Positions 8,110-20,493 of a DNA stretch of 64,000 nucleotides are shown here, piece by piece. This DNA comes from Dichetophora obliterata (Eukaryota > Arthropoda > Insecta > Diptera > Sciomyzidae): contig OY986440.1 of NCBI GenBank assembly GCA_963920525.1, positions 1,774,673 through 1,838,672 on the forward strand. Direction: 5' to 3'. Position numbers and translations under genes: made by a program. Position 1 is the stretch's first letter, and each line of letters opens with the position of its first letter. A model generated the notes under the pieces. It worked only from the letters and a program-made list of their open reading frames with translations, was not told the DNA's origin and ran no database searches.

Positions 8110-8801
8110 TTGAAACCAGTTTCAATGCCTTCCTACACTCATTACCAATTCCTAGAGAACCCTATGATTTTGAAATTTTATAATTTTGAAATTCTGACGA
8201 CGGATTCGGATTCAGTGACCCATATTTTGTGTATGATTTTTTTTTTGCCTTCCCCGAATTCTCAAAACTACAGAAAAAGAAGGTGGCAACCCTATCCACC
8301 ATCTTGAATTTTAAAATTCTGACTTCAGATTCGAAATCAGCGACCCCTAAACACTAATAAATGACGTTTAAAATTCTTAAAAAGACATATTCTTAGGTGG
8401 CAACCCTATTATTTCGAATCTTTATAATTTTGAAATTCTGACGACGGATTCGGATTCAGTGACCCATATTTTGTGTATGATTTTTTTTTTGCCTTCCCCG
8501 AATTCTCAAAACTACAGAAAAAGAAGGTGGCAACCCTATCCACCATCTTGAATTTTAAAATTCTGACCTTAGATTCGAAATCAGCGATAAAATTAATTTT
8601 GACCTTGAAAAAACACCCCAGATTAAACCGGATATTTTTTCCATAGCGACTCTCACAAAAGCCACATGGCGGCCATCATTAAAAAATTGTCAACTCTGCG
8701 CCTCTCCTAAGCGGCCATTATACTTTTGTGGAAGGAGGAGGAGCCACAAAAACAGCCAGTGTTGTGCAAAAGTTTATGAGAAGTATAAGTGTTGTGTAAA
8801 T
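8110..8801 (+). repeat. 692-bp monomer lacking the 104-bp module (copy 2)
   Basis: Counterpart of 1849-2540 at +6261, with the same deletion junction and the same CATATTCTTAGG variant. The deletion therefore predates the duplication of the type A HOR and is not an independent event. Confidence 0.93.
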
Positions 8802-9595
8802 TTGAAACCAGTTTCAATGCCTTCCTACACTCATTACCAATTCCTAGAGAACCCTATGATTTTGAAATTTTATAATTTTGAAATTCTGACGACGGATTCG
8901 GATTCAGTGACCCATATTTTGTCTATGATTTTTTTTTTGCCTTCCCCGAATTCTCAAAACTACAGAAAAAGAAGGTGGCAACCCTATCCACCATCTTGAA
9001 TTTTAAAATTCTGACTTCAGATTCGAAATCAGCGACCCCTAAACACTAATAAATGACGTTTAAAATTCTTAAAAAGACATATTATTAGGTGGCAGCCCTA
9101 TTATTTCGAATCTTTATAATTTTGAAATTCCGACGACGGATTCGGATTCAGTGACCCATATTTTGTGTATGATTTTTTTTGCCTTCCCCGAATTCTCAAA
9201 ACTACAGAAAAAGAAGGTGGCAACCCTATCCACCATCTTGAATTTTAAAATTCTGACTTCAGATTCGAAATCACTGACCCCTAAACACTAATAAATGACT
9301 ACAAACTACAAAAAATAAAGGTGGCAACCCTATCCACCATCTTGAATTTTAAAATTCTGACCTTAGATTCGAAATCAGCGATAAAATTAATTTTGACCTT
9401 GAAAAAACACCCCAGATTAAACCGGATATTTTTTCCATAGCGACTCTCACAAAAGCCACATGGCGGCCATCATTAAAAAATTGTCAACTCTGCGCCTCTC
9501 CTAAGCGGCCTATATACTTTTGTGGAAGGAGGAGGAGCCACAAGAACAGCCAGTGTTGTGCAAAAGTTTATGAGAAGTATAAGTGTTGTGTAAAT

Positions 9596-10635
9596 TTGAA
9601 ACCAGTTTCAATGCCTTCCTACACTCATTACCAATTCCTAGAGAACCCTATGATTTTGAAATTTTATAATTTTGAAATTCTGACGACGGATTCGGATTCA
9701 GTGACCCATATTTTGTGTATGATTTTTTTTTTGCCTTCCCCGAATTCTCAAAACTACAGAAAAAGAAGGTGGCAACCCTATCCACCATCTTGAATTTTAA
9801 AATTCTGACTTCAGATTCGAAATCAGCGACCCCTAAACACTAATAAATGACGTTTAAAATTCTTAAAAAGACATATTATTAGGTGGCAACCCTATTATTT
9901 CGAATCTTTATAATTTTGAAATTCTGACGACGGATTCGGATTCAGTGACCCATATTTTGTGTATGATTTTTTTTTTGCCTTCCCCGAATTCTCAAAACTA
10001 CAGAAAAAGAAGGTGGCAACCCTATCCACCATCTTGAATTTTAAAATTCTGACTTCAGATTCGAAATCAGCGACCCCTAAACACTAATAAATGACGTTTA
10101 AAATTCTTAAAAAGACATATTATTAGGTGGCAACGCTATTATTTCGAATCTTTATAATTTTGAAATTCTGACGACGGATTCGGATTCAGTGACCCATATT
10201 TTGCATATGATTTTTTTTTTGCCTTCCCCGAATTCTCAAAACTACAGAAAAAGAAGGTGGCAACCCTATCCACCATCTTGAATTTTAAAATTCTGACTTC
10301 AGATTCGAAATCAGCGACCCCTAAACACTAATAAATGACTACAAACTACAAAAAATAAAGGTGGCAACCCTATCCACCATCTTGAATTTTAAAATTCTGA
10401 CCTTAGATTCGAAATCAGCGATAAAATTAATTTTGACCTTGAAAAAACACCCCAGATTAAACCGGATATTTTTTCCATAGCGACTCTCACAAAAGCCACA
10501 TGGCGGCCATCATTAAAAAATTGTCAACTCTGCGCCTCTCCTAAGCGGCCATTATACTTTTGTGGAAGGAGGAGGAGCCACAAAAACAGCCAGTGTTGTG
10601 CAAAAGTTTATGAGAAGTATAAGTGTTGTGTAAAT
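9596..10635 (+). repeat. 1040-bp monomer with three 244-bp subrepeats (copy 2)
   Basis: Counterpart of 3335-4374 at +6261, with the same CAACGCTATT mark near 10132. It is again followed directly by a 552-bp monomer (10636-11187). Confidence 0.93.
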
Positions 10636-12780
10636 TTGAAACCAGTTTCAATGCCTTCCTACACTCATTACCAATTCCTAGAGAACCCTATGATTTTGAA
10701 ATTTTATAATTTTGAAATTCTGACGACGGATTCGGATTCAGTGACCCATATTTTGCGTATGATTTTTTTTTTGCCTTCCCCGAATTCTCAAAACTACAGA
10801 AAAAGAAGGTGGCAACCCTATCCACCATCTTGAATTTTAAAATTCTGACTTCAGATTCGAAATCAGCGACCCCTAAACACTAATAAATGACTACAAACTA
10901 CAAAAAATAAAGGTGGCAACCCTATCCACCATCTTGAATTTTAAAATTCTGACCTTAGATTCGAAATCAGCGATAAAATTAATTTTGACCTTGAAAAAAC
11001 ACCCCAGATTAAACCGGATATTTTTTCCATAGCGACTCTCACAAAAGCCACATGGCGGCCATCATTAAAAAATTGTCAACTCTGCGCCTCTCCTAAGCGG
11101 CCATTATACTTTTGTGGAAGGAGGAGGAGCCACAAAAACAGCCAGTGTTGTGCAAAAGTTTATGAGAAGTATAAGTGTTGTGTAAATTTGAAACCAGTTT
11201 CAATGCCTTCCTACACTCATTACCAATTCCTAGAGAACCCTATGATTTTGAAATTTTATAATTTTGAAATTCTGACGACGGATTCGGATTCAGTGACCCA
11301 TATTTTGCGTATGATTTTTTTTTTGCCTTCCCCGAATTCTCAAAACTACAGAAAAAGAAGGTGGCAACCCTATCCACCATCTTGAATTTTAAAATTCTGA
11401 CTTCAGATTCGAAATCAGCGACCCCTAAACACTAATAAATGACGTTTAAAATTCTTAAAAAGACATATTATTAGGTGGCAACCCTATTATTTCGAATCTT
11501 TATAATTTTGAAATTCTGACGACGGATTCGGATTCAGTGACCCATATTTTGCGTATGATTTTTTTTTTGCCTTCCCCGAATTCTCAAAACTACAGAAAAA
11601 GAAGGTGGCAACCCTATCCACCATCTTGAATTTTAAAATTCTGACTTCAGATTCGAAATCAGCGACCCCTAAACACTAATAAATGACTACAAACTACAAA
11701 AAATAAAGGTGGCAACCCTATCCACCATCTTGAATTTTAAAATTCTGACCTTAGATTCGAAATCAGCGATAAAATTAATTTTGACCTTGAAAAAACACCC
11801 CAGATTAAACCGGATATTTTTTCCATAGCGACTCTCACAAAAGCCACATGGCGGCCATCATTAAAAAATTGTCAACTCTGCGCCTCTCCTAAGCGGCCAT
11901 TATACTTTTGTGGAAGGAGGAGGAGCCACAAAAACAGCCAGTGTTGTGCAAAAGTTTATGAGAAGTATAAGTGTTGTGTAAATTTGAAACCAGTTTCAAT
12001 GCCTTCCTACACTCATTACCAATTCCTAGAGAACCCTATGATTTTGAAATTTTATAATTTTGAAATTCTGACGACGGATTCGGATTCAGTGACCCATATT
12101 TTGCGTATGATTTTTTTTTTGCCTTCCCCGAATTCTCAAAACTACAGAAAAAGAAGGTGGCAACCCTATCCACCATCTTGAATTTTAAAATTCTGACTTC
12201 AGATTCGAAATCAGCGACCCCTAAACACTAATAAATGACGTTTAAAATTCTTATAAAGACATATAATTAGGTGGCAACCCTATTATTTCGAATCTTTATA
12301 ATTTTGAAATTCTGACGACGGATTCGGATTCAGTGACCCATATTTTGCGTATGATTTTTTTTTTTGCCTTCCCCGAATTCTCAAAACTACAGAAAAAGAA
12401 GGTGGCAACCCTATCCACCATCTTGAATTTTAAAATTCTGACTTCAGATTCGAAATCAGCGACCCCTAAACACTAATAAATGACTACAAACTACAAAAAA
12501 TAAAGGTGGCAACCCTATCCACCATCTTGAATTTTAAAATTCTGACCTTAGATTCGAAATCAGCGATAAAATTAATTTTGACCTTGAAAAAACACCCCAG
12601 ATTAAACCGGATATTTTTTCCATAGCGACTCTCACAAAAGCCACATGGCGGCCATCATTAAAAAAATGTCAACTCTGCGCCTCTCCTAAGCGGCCATTAT
12701 ACTTTTGTGGAAGGAGGAGGAGCCACAAAAACAGCCAGTGTTGTGCAAAAGTTTATGAGAAGTATAAGTGTTGTGTAAAT

Positions 12781-15700
12781 TTGAAACCAGTTTCAATGCC
12801 TTCCTACACTCATTACCAATTCCTAGAGAACCCTATGATTTTGAAATTTTATAATTTTGAAATTCTGACGACGGATTCGGATTCAGTGACCCATATTTTG
12901 CATATGATTTTTTTTTTGCCTTCCCCGAATTCTCAAAACTACAGAAAAAGAAGATGGCAACCCTATCCACCATCTTGAATTTTAAAATTCTGACTTCAGA
13001 TTCGAAATCAGCGACCCCTAAACACTAATAAATGACGTTTAAAATTCTTAAAAAGACATATTATTAGGTGGCAACCCTATTATTTCGAATCTTTATAATT
13101 TTGAAATTCTGACGACGGATTCGGATTCAGTGACCCATATTTTGTGTATGATTTTTTTTGCCTTCCCCGAATTCTCAAAACTACAGAAAAAGAAGGTGGC
13201 AACCCTATCCACCATCTTGAATTTTAAAATTCTGACTTCAGATTCGAAATCAGCGACCCCTAAACACTAATAAATGACTACAAACTACAAAAAATAAAGG
13301 TGGCAACCCTATCCACCATCTTGAATTTTAAAATTCTGACCTTAGATTCGAAATCAGCGATAAAATTAATTTTGACCTTGAAAAAACACCCCAGATTAAA
13401 CCGGATATTTTTTCCATAGCGACTTTCACAAAAGCCACATGGCGGCCATCATTAAAAAATTGTCAACTCTGCGCCTCTCCTAAGCGGCCATTATACTTTT
13501 GTGGAAGGAGGAGGAGCCACAAAAACAGCCAGTGTTGTGCAAAAGTTTATGAGAAGTATAAGTGTTGTGTAAATTTGAAACCAGTTTCAATGCCTTCCTA
13601 CACTCATTACCAATTCCTAGAGAACCCTATGATTTTGAAATTTTATAATTTTGAAATTCTGACGACGGATTCGGATTCAGTGACCCATATTTTGCGTATG
13701 ATTTTTTTTTTGCCTTCCCCGAATTCTCAAAACTACAGAAAAAGAAGGTGGCAACCCTATCCACCATCTTGAATTTTAAAATTCTGACTTCAGATTCGAA
13801 ATCAGCGACCCCTAAACACTAATAAATGACGTTTAAAATTCTTATAAAGACATATTATTAGGTGGCAGCCCTATTATTTCGAATCTTTATAATTTTGAAA
13901 TTCTGACGACGGATTCGGATTCAGTGACCCATATTTTGTGTATGATTTTTTTTTGCCTTCCCCGAATTCTCAAAACTACAGAAAAAGAAGGTGGCAACCC
14001 TATCCACCATCTTGAATTTTAAAATTCTGACTTCAGATTCGAAATCAGCGACCCCTAAACACTAATAAATGACTACAAACTACAAAAAATAAAGGTGGCA
14101 ACCCTATCCACCATCTTGAATTTTAAAATTCTGACCTTAGATTCGAAATCAGCGATAAAATTAATTTTGACCTTGAAAAAACACCCCAGATTAAACCGGA
14201 TATTTTTTCCATAGCGACTCTCACAAAAGCCACATGGCGGCCATCATTAAAAAATTGTCAACTCTGCGCCTCTCCTAAGCGGCCATTATACTTTTGTGGA
14301 AGGAGGAGGAGCCACAAAAACAGCCAGTGTTGTGCAAAAGTTTATGAGAAGTATAAGTGTTGTGTAAATTTGAAACCAGTTTCAATGCCTTCCTACACTC
14401 ATTACCAATTCCTAGAGAACCCTATGATTTTGAAATTTTATAATTTTGAAATTCTGACGACGGATTCGGATTCAGTGACCCATATTTTGCGTATGATTTT
14501 TTTTTTGCCTTCCCCGAATTCTCAAAACTACAGAAAAAGAAGGTGGCAACCCTATCCACCATCTTGAATTTTAAAATTCTGACTTCAGATTCGAAATCAG
14601 CGACCCCTAAACACTAATAAATGACTACAAACTACAAAAAATAAAGGTGGCAACCCTATCCACCATCTTGAATTTTAAAATTCTGACCTTAGATTCGAAA
14701 TCAGCGATAAAATTAATTTTGACCTTGAAAAAACACCCCAGATTAAACCGGATATTTTTTCCATAGCGACTCTCACAAAAGCCACATGGCGGCCATCATT
14801 AAAAAATTGTCAACTCTGCGCCTCTCCTAAGCCGCCATTATACTTTTGTGGAAGGAGGAGGAGCCACAAAAACAGCCAGTGTTGTGCAAAAGTTTATGAG
14901 AAGTATAAGTGTTGTGTAAATTTGAAACCAGTTTCAATGCCTTCCTACACTCATTACCAATTCCTAGAGAACCCTATGATTTTGAAATTTTATAATTTTG
15001 AAATTCTGACGACGGATTCGGATTCAGTGACCCATATTTTGTGTATGATTTTTTTTTTGCCTTCCCCGAATTCTCAAAACTACAGAAAAAGAAGGTGGCA
15101 ACCCTATCCACCATCTTGAATTTTAAAATTCTGACTTCAGATTCGAAATCAGCGACCCCTAAACACTAATAAATGACGTTTAAAATTCTTAAAAAGACAT
15201 ATTATTAGGTGGCAACCCTATTATTTCGAATCTTTATAATTTTGAAATTCTGACGACGGATTCGGATTCAGTGACCCATATTTTGTGTATGATTTTTTTT
15301 TGCCTTCCCCGAATTCTCAAAACTACAGAAAAAGAAGGTGGCAACCCTATCCACCATCTTGAATTTTAAAATTCTGACTTCAGATTCGAAATCAGCGACC
15401 CCTAAACACTAATAAATGACTACAAACTACAAAAAATAAAGGTGGCAACCCTATCCACCATCTTGAATTTTAAAATTCTGACCTTAGATTCGAAATCAGC
15501 GATAAAATTAATTTTTACCTTGAAAAAACACCCCAGATTAAACCGGATATTTTTTCCATAGCGACTCTCACAAAAGCCACATGGCGGCCATCATTAAAAA
15601 ATTGTCAACTCTGCGCCTCTCCTAAGCGGCCATTATACTTTTGTGGAAGGAGGAGGAGCCACAAAAACAGCCAGTGTTGTGCAAAAGTTTATGAGAAGTA

Positions 15701-18700
15701 TAAGTGTTGTGTAAATTTGAAACCAGTTTCAATGCCTTCCTACACTCATTACCAATTCCTAGAGAACCCTATGATTTTGAAATTTTATAATTTTGAAATT
15801 CTGACGACGGATTCGGATTCAGTGACCCATATTTTGTGTATGATTTTTTTTTTGCCTTCCCCGAATTCTCAAAACTACAGAAACAGAAGGTGGCAACCCT
15901 ATCCACCATCTTGAATTTTAAAATTCTGACTTCAGATTCGAAATCAGCGACCCCTAAACACTAATAAATGACGTTTAAAATTCTTATAAAGACATATTAT
16001 TAGGTGGCAACCCTATTATTTCGAATCTTTATAATTTTGAAATTCTGACGACGTATTCGGATTCAGTGACCCATATTTTGTGTATGATTTTTTTTTTTGC
16101 CTTCCCCGAATTCTCAAAACTACAGAAAAAGAAGGTGGCAACCCTATCCACCATCTTGAATTTTAAAATTCTGACTTCAGATTCGAAATCAGCGACCCCT
16201 AAACACTAATAAATGACTACAAACTACAAAAAATAAAGGTGGCAACCCTATCCACCATCTTGAATTTTAAAATTCTGACCTTAGATTCGAAATCAGCGAT
16301 AAAATTAATTTTGACCTTGAAAAAACACCCCAGATTAAACCGGATATTTTTTCCATAGCGACTCTCACAAAAGCCACATGGCGGCCATCATTAAAAAAAT
16401 GTCAACTCTGCGCCTCTCCTAAGCGGCCATTATACTTTTGTGGAAGGAGGAGGAGCCACAAAAACAGCCAGTGTTGTGCAAAAGTTTATGAGAAGTATAA
16501 GTGTTGTGTAAATTTGAAACCAGTTTCAATGCCTTCCTACACTCATTACCAATTCCTAGAGAACCCTATGATTTTGAAATTTTATAATTTTGAAATTCTG
16601 ACGACGGATTCGGATTCAGTGACCCATATTTTGCGTATGATTTTTTTTTTGCCTTCCCCGAATTCTCAAAACTACAGAAAAAGAAGATGGCAACCCTATC
16701 CACCATCTTGAATTTTAAAATTCTGACTTCAGATTCGAAATCAGCGACCCCTAAACACTAATAAATGACGTTTAAAATTCTTAAAAAGACATATTATTAG
16801 GTGGCAACCCTATTATTTCGAATCTTTATAATTTTGAAATTCTGACGACGGATTCGGATTCAGTGACCCATATTTTGTGTATGATTTTTTTTTTGCCTTC
16901 CCCGAATTCTCAAAACTACAGAAAAAGAAGGTGGCAACCCTATCCACCATCTTGAATTTTAAAATTCTGACTTCAGATTCGAAATCAGCGACCCCTAAAC
17001 ACTAATAAATGACTACAAACTACAAAAAATAAAGGTGGCAACCCTATCCACCATCTTGAATTTTAAAATTCTGACCTTAGATTCGAAATCAGCGATAAAA
17101 TTAATTTTGACCTTGAAAAAACACCCCAGATTAAACCGGATATTTTTTCCATAGCGACTTTCACAAAAGCCACATGGCGGCCATCATTAAAAAATTGTCA
17201 ACTCTGCGCCTCTCCTAAGCGGCCATTATACTTTTGTGGAAGGAGGAGGAGCCACAAAAACAGCCAGTGTTGTGCAAAAGTTTATGAGAAGTATAAGTGT
17301 TGTGTAAATTTGAAACCAGTTTCAATGCCTTCCTACACTCATTACCAATTCCTAGAGAACCCTATGATTTTGAAATTTTATAATTTTGAAATTCTGACGA
17401 CGGATTCGGATTCAGTGACCCATATTTTGCGTATGATTTTTTTTTTGCCTTCCCCGAATTCTCAAAACTACAGAAAAAGAAGGTGGCAACCCTATCCACC
17501 ATCTTGAATTTTAAAATTCTGACTTCAGATTCGAAATCAGCGACCCCTAAACACTAATAAATGACGTTTAAAATTCTTTAAAGACATATTATTAGGTGGC
17601 AGCCCTATTATTTCGAATCTTTATAATTTTGAAATTCTGACGACGGATTCGGATTCAGTGACCCATATTTTGTGTATGATTTTTTTTTGCCTTCCCCGAA
17701 TTCTCAAAACTACAGAAAAAGAAGGTGGCAACCCTATCCACCATCTTGAATTTTAAAATTCTGACTTCAGATTCGAAATCAGCGACCCCTAAACACTAAT
17801 AAATGACTACAAACTACAAAAAATAAAGGTGGCAACCCTATCCACCATCTTGAATTTTAAAATTCTGACCTTAGATTCGAAATCAGCGATAAAATTAATT
17901 TTGACCTTGAAAAAACACCCCAGATTAAACCGGATATTTTTTCCATAGCGACTCTCACAAAAGCCACATGGCGGCCATCATTAAAAAATTGTCAACTCTG
18001 CGCCTCTCCTAAGCGGCCATTATACTTTTGTGGAAGGAGGAGGAGCCACAAAAACAGCCAGTGTTGTGCAAAAGTTTATGAGAAGTATAAGTGTTGTGTA
18101 AATTTGAAACCAGTTTCAATGCCTTCCTACACTCATTACCAATTCCTAGAGAACCCTATGATTTTGAAATTTTATAATTTTGAAATTCTGACGACGGATT
18201 CGGATTCAGTGACCCATATTTTGCGTATGATTTTTTTTTTGCCTTCCCCGAATTCTCAAAACTACAGAAAAAGAAGGTGGCAACCCTATCCACCATCTTG
18301 AATTTTAAAATTCTGACTTCAGATTCGAAATCAGCGACCCCTAAACACTAATAAATGACGTTTAAAATTCTTAAAAAGACATATTATTAGGTGGCAACCC
18401 TATTATTTCGAATCTTTATAATTTTGAAATTCTGACGACGGATTCGGATTCAGTGACCCATATTTTGCATATGATTTTTTTTTTTTGCCTTCCCCGAATT
18501 CTCAAAACTACAGAAAAAGAAGGTGGCAACCCTATCCACCATCTTGAATTTTAAAATTCTGACTTCAGATTCGAAATCAGCGACCCCTAAACACTAATAA
18601 ATGACTACAAACTACAAAAAATAAAGGTGGCAACCCTATCCACCATCTTGAATTTTAAAATTCTGACCTTAGATTCGAAATCAGCGATAAAATTAATTTT

Positions 18701-20493
18701 GACCTTGAAAAAACACCCCAGATTAAACCGGATATTTTTTCCATAGCGACTCTCACAAAAGCCACATGGCGGCCATCATTAAAAAATTGTCAACTCTGCG
18801 CCTCTCCTAAGCGGCCATTATACTTTTGTGGAAGGAGGAGGAGCCACAAAAACAGCCAGTGTTGTGCAAAAGTTTATGAGAAGTATAAGTGTTGTGTAAA
18901 TTTGAAACCAGTTTCAATGCCTTCCTACACTCATTACCAATTCCTAGAGAACCCTATGATTTTGAAATTTTATAATTTTGAAATTCTGACGACGGATTCG
19001 GATTCAGTGACCCATATTTTGCATATGATTTTTTTTTTGCCTTCCCCGAATTCTCAAAACTACAGAAAAAGAAGGTGGCAACCCTATCCACCATCTTGAA
19101 TTTTAAAATTCTGACTTCAGATTCGAAATCAGCGACCCCTAAACACTAATAAATGACGTTTAAAATTCTTAAAAAGACATATTATTAGGTGGCAACCCTA
19201 TTATTTCGAATCTTTATAATTTTGAAATTCTGACGACGGATTCGGATTCAGTGACCCATATTTTGTGTATGATTTTTTTTTTGCCTTCCCCGAATTCTCA
19301 AAACTACAGAAAAAGAAGGTGGCAACCCTATCCACCATCTTGAATTTTAAAATTCTGACTTCAGATTCGTAATCAGCGACCCCTAAACACTAATAAATGA
19401 CTACAAACTACAAAAAATAAAGGTGGCAACCCTATCCACCATCTTGAATTTTAAAATTCTGACCTTAGATTCGAAATCAGCGATAAAATTAATTTTGACC
19501 TTGAAAAAACACCCCAGATTAAACCGGATATTTTTTCCATAGCGACTCTCACAAAAGCCACATGGCGGCCATCATTAAAAAATTGTCAACTCTGCGCCTC
19601 TCCTAAGCGGCCATTATACTTTTGTGGAAGGAGGAGGAGCCACAAAAACAGCCAGTGTTGTGCAAAAGTTTATGAGAAGTATAAGTGTTGTGTAAATTTG
19701 AAACCAGTTTCAATGCCTTCCTACACTCATTACCAATTCCTAGAGAACCCTATGATTTTGAAATTTTATAATTTTGAAATTCTGACGACGGATTCGGATT
19801 CAGTGACCCATATTTTGTGTATGATTTTTTTTTTGCCTTCCCCGAATTCTCAAAACTACAGAAAAAGAAGGTGGCAACCCTATCCACCATCTTGAATTTT
19901 AAAATTCTGACTTCAGATTCGAAATCAGCGACCCCTAAACACTAATAAATGACGTTTAAAATTCTTAAAAAGACATATTATTAGGTGGCAACCCTATTAT
20001 TTCGAATCTTTATAATTTTGAAATTCTGACGACGGATTCGGATTCAGTGACCCATATTTTGTGTATGATTTTTTTTTTGCCTTCCCCGAATTCTCAAAAC
20101 TACAGAAAAAGAAGGTGGCAACCCTATCCACCATCTTGAATTTTAAAATTCTGACTTCAGATTCGAAATCAGCGACCCCTAAACACTAATAAATGACTAC
20201 AAACTACAAAAAATAAAGGTGGCAACCCTATCCACCATCTTGAATTTTAAAATTCTGACCTTAGATTCGAAATCAGCGATAAAATTAATTTTGACCTTGA
20301 AAAAACACCCCAGATTAAACCGGATATTTTTTCCATAGCGACTCTCACAAAAGCCACATGGCGGCCATCATTAAAAAATTGTCAACTCTGCGCCTCTCCT
20401 AAGCGGCCATTATACTTTTGTGGAAGGAGGAGGAGCCACAAAAACAGCCAGTGTTGTGCAAAAGTTTATGAGAAGTATAAGTGTTGTGTAAAT
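12781..20493 (+). repeat. Mixed monomer segment with partial 3.73-kb periodicity
   Basis: Monomer starts: 12781, 13575, 14370 (552 bp), 14922, 15717, 16514, 17310, 18104, 18902, 19698. Several rare variants recur at about 3733-3736 bp: TTAAAAAAATGTC (12658 and 16390 region), AAGATGGC (12951 and 16684 region) and GACTTTCAC (13422 and 17158 region). CTTATAAAGAC links 11984 to 15717. So the end of type A copy 2 (from 11984) with this segment forms an older five-monomer repeat that has decayed. Private changes include AGAAACAGAAGG near 15883 and ACGTATTCGG near 16052. Confidence 0.85.

Larger units (their letters stand above)
6520..12780 (+). repeat. Type A higher-order repeat, copy 2 (6261 bp, 8 monomers)
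   Basis: Monomer starts: 6520, 7316, 8110, 8802, 9596, 10636, 11188, 11984. The length series is identical, base for base, to copy 1, and all its diagnostic variants recur at +6261. By eye I found only two kinds of difference: the variable dinucleotide is TC at 8922-8923 where copy 1 has CG at 2661-2662, and A12729 replaces G6468. This is a very recent tandem duplication, or conceivably an assembly duplication. Confidence 0.95.

Noticed and set aside
259..12780. Assembly duplication of the 6261-bp block
   Set aside because: It cannot be excluded from sequence alone, but at least two real differences separate the copies (2661-2662/8922-8923 and 6468/12729). It is therefore kept as a probable true duplication and flagged for read-level checking.
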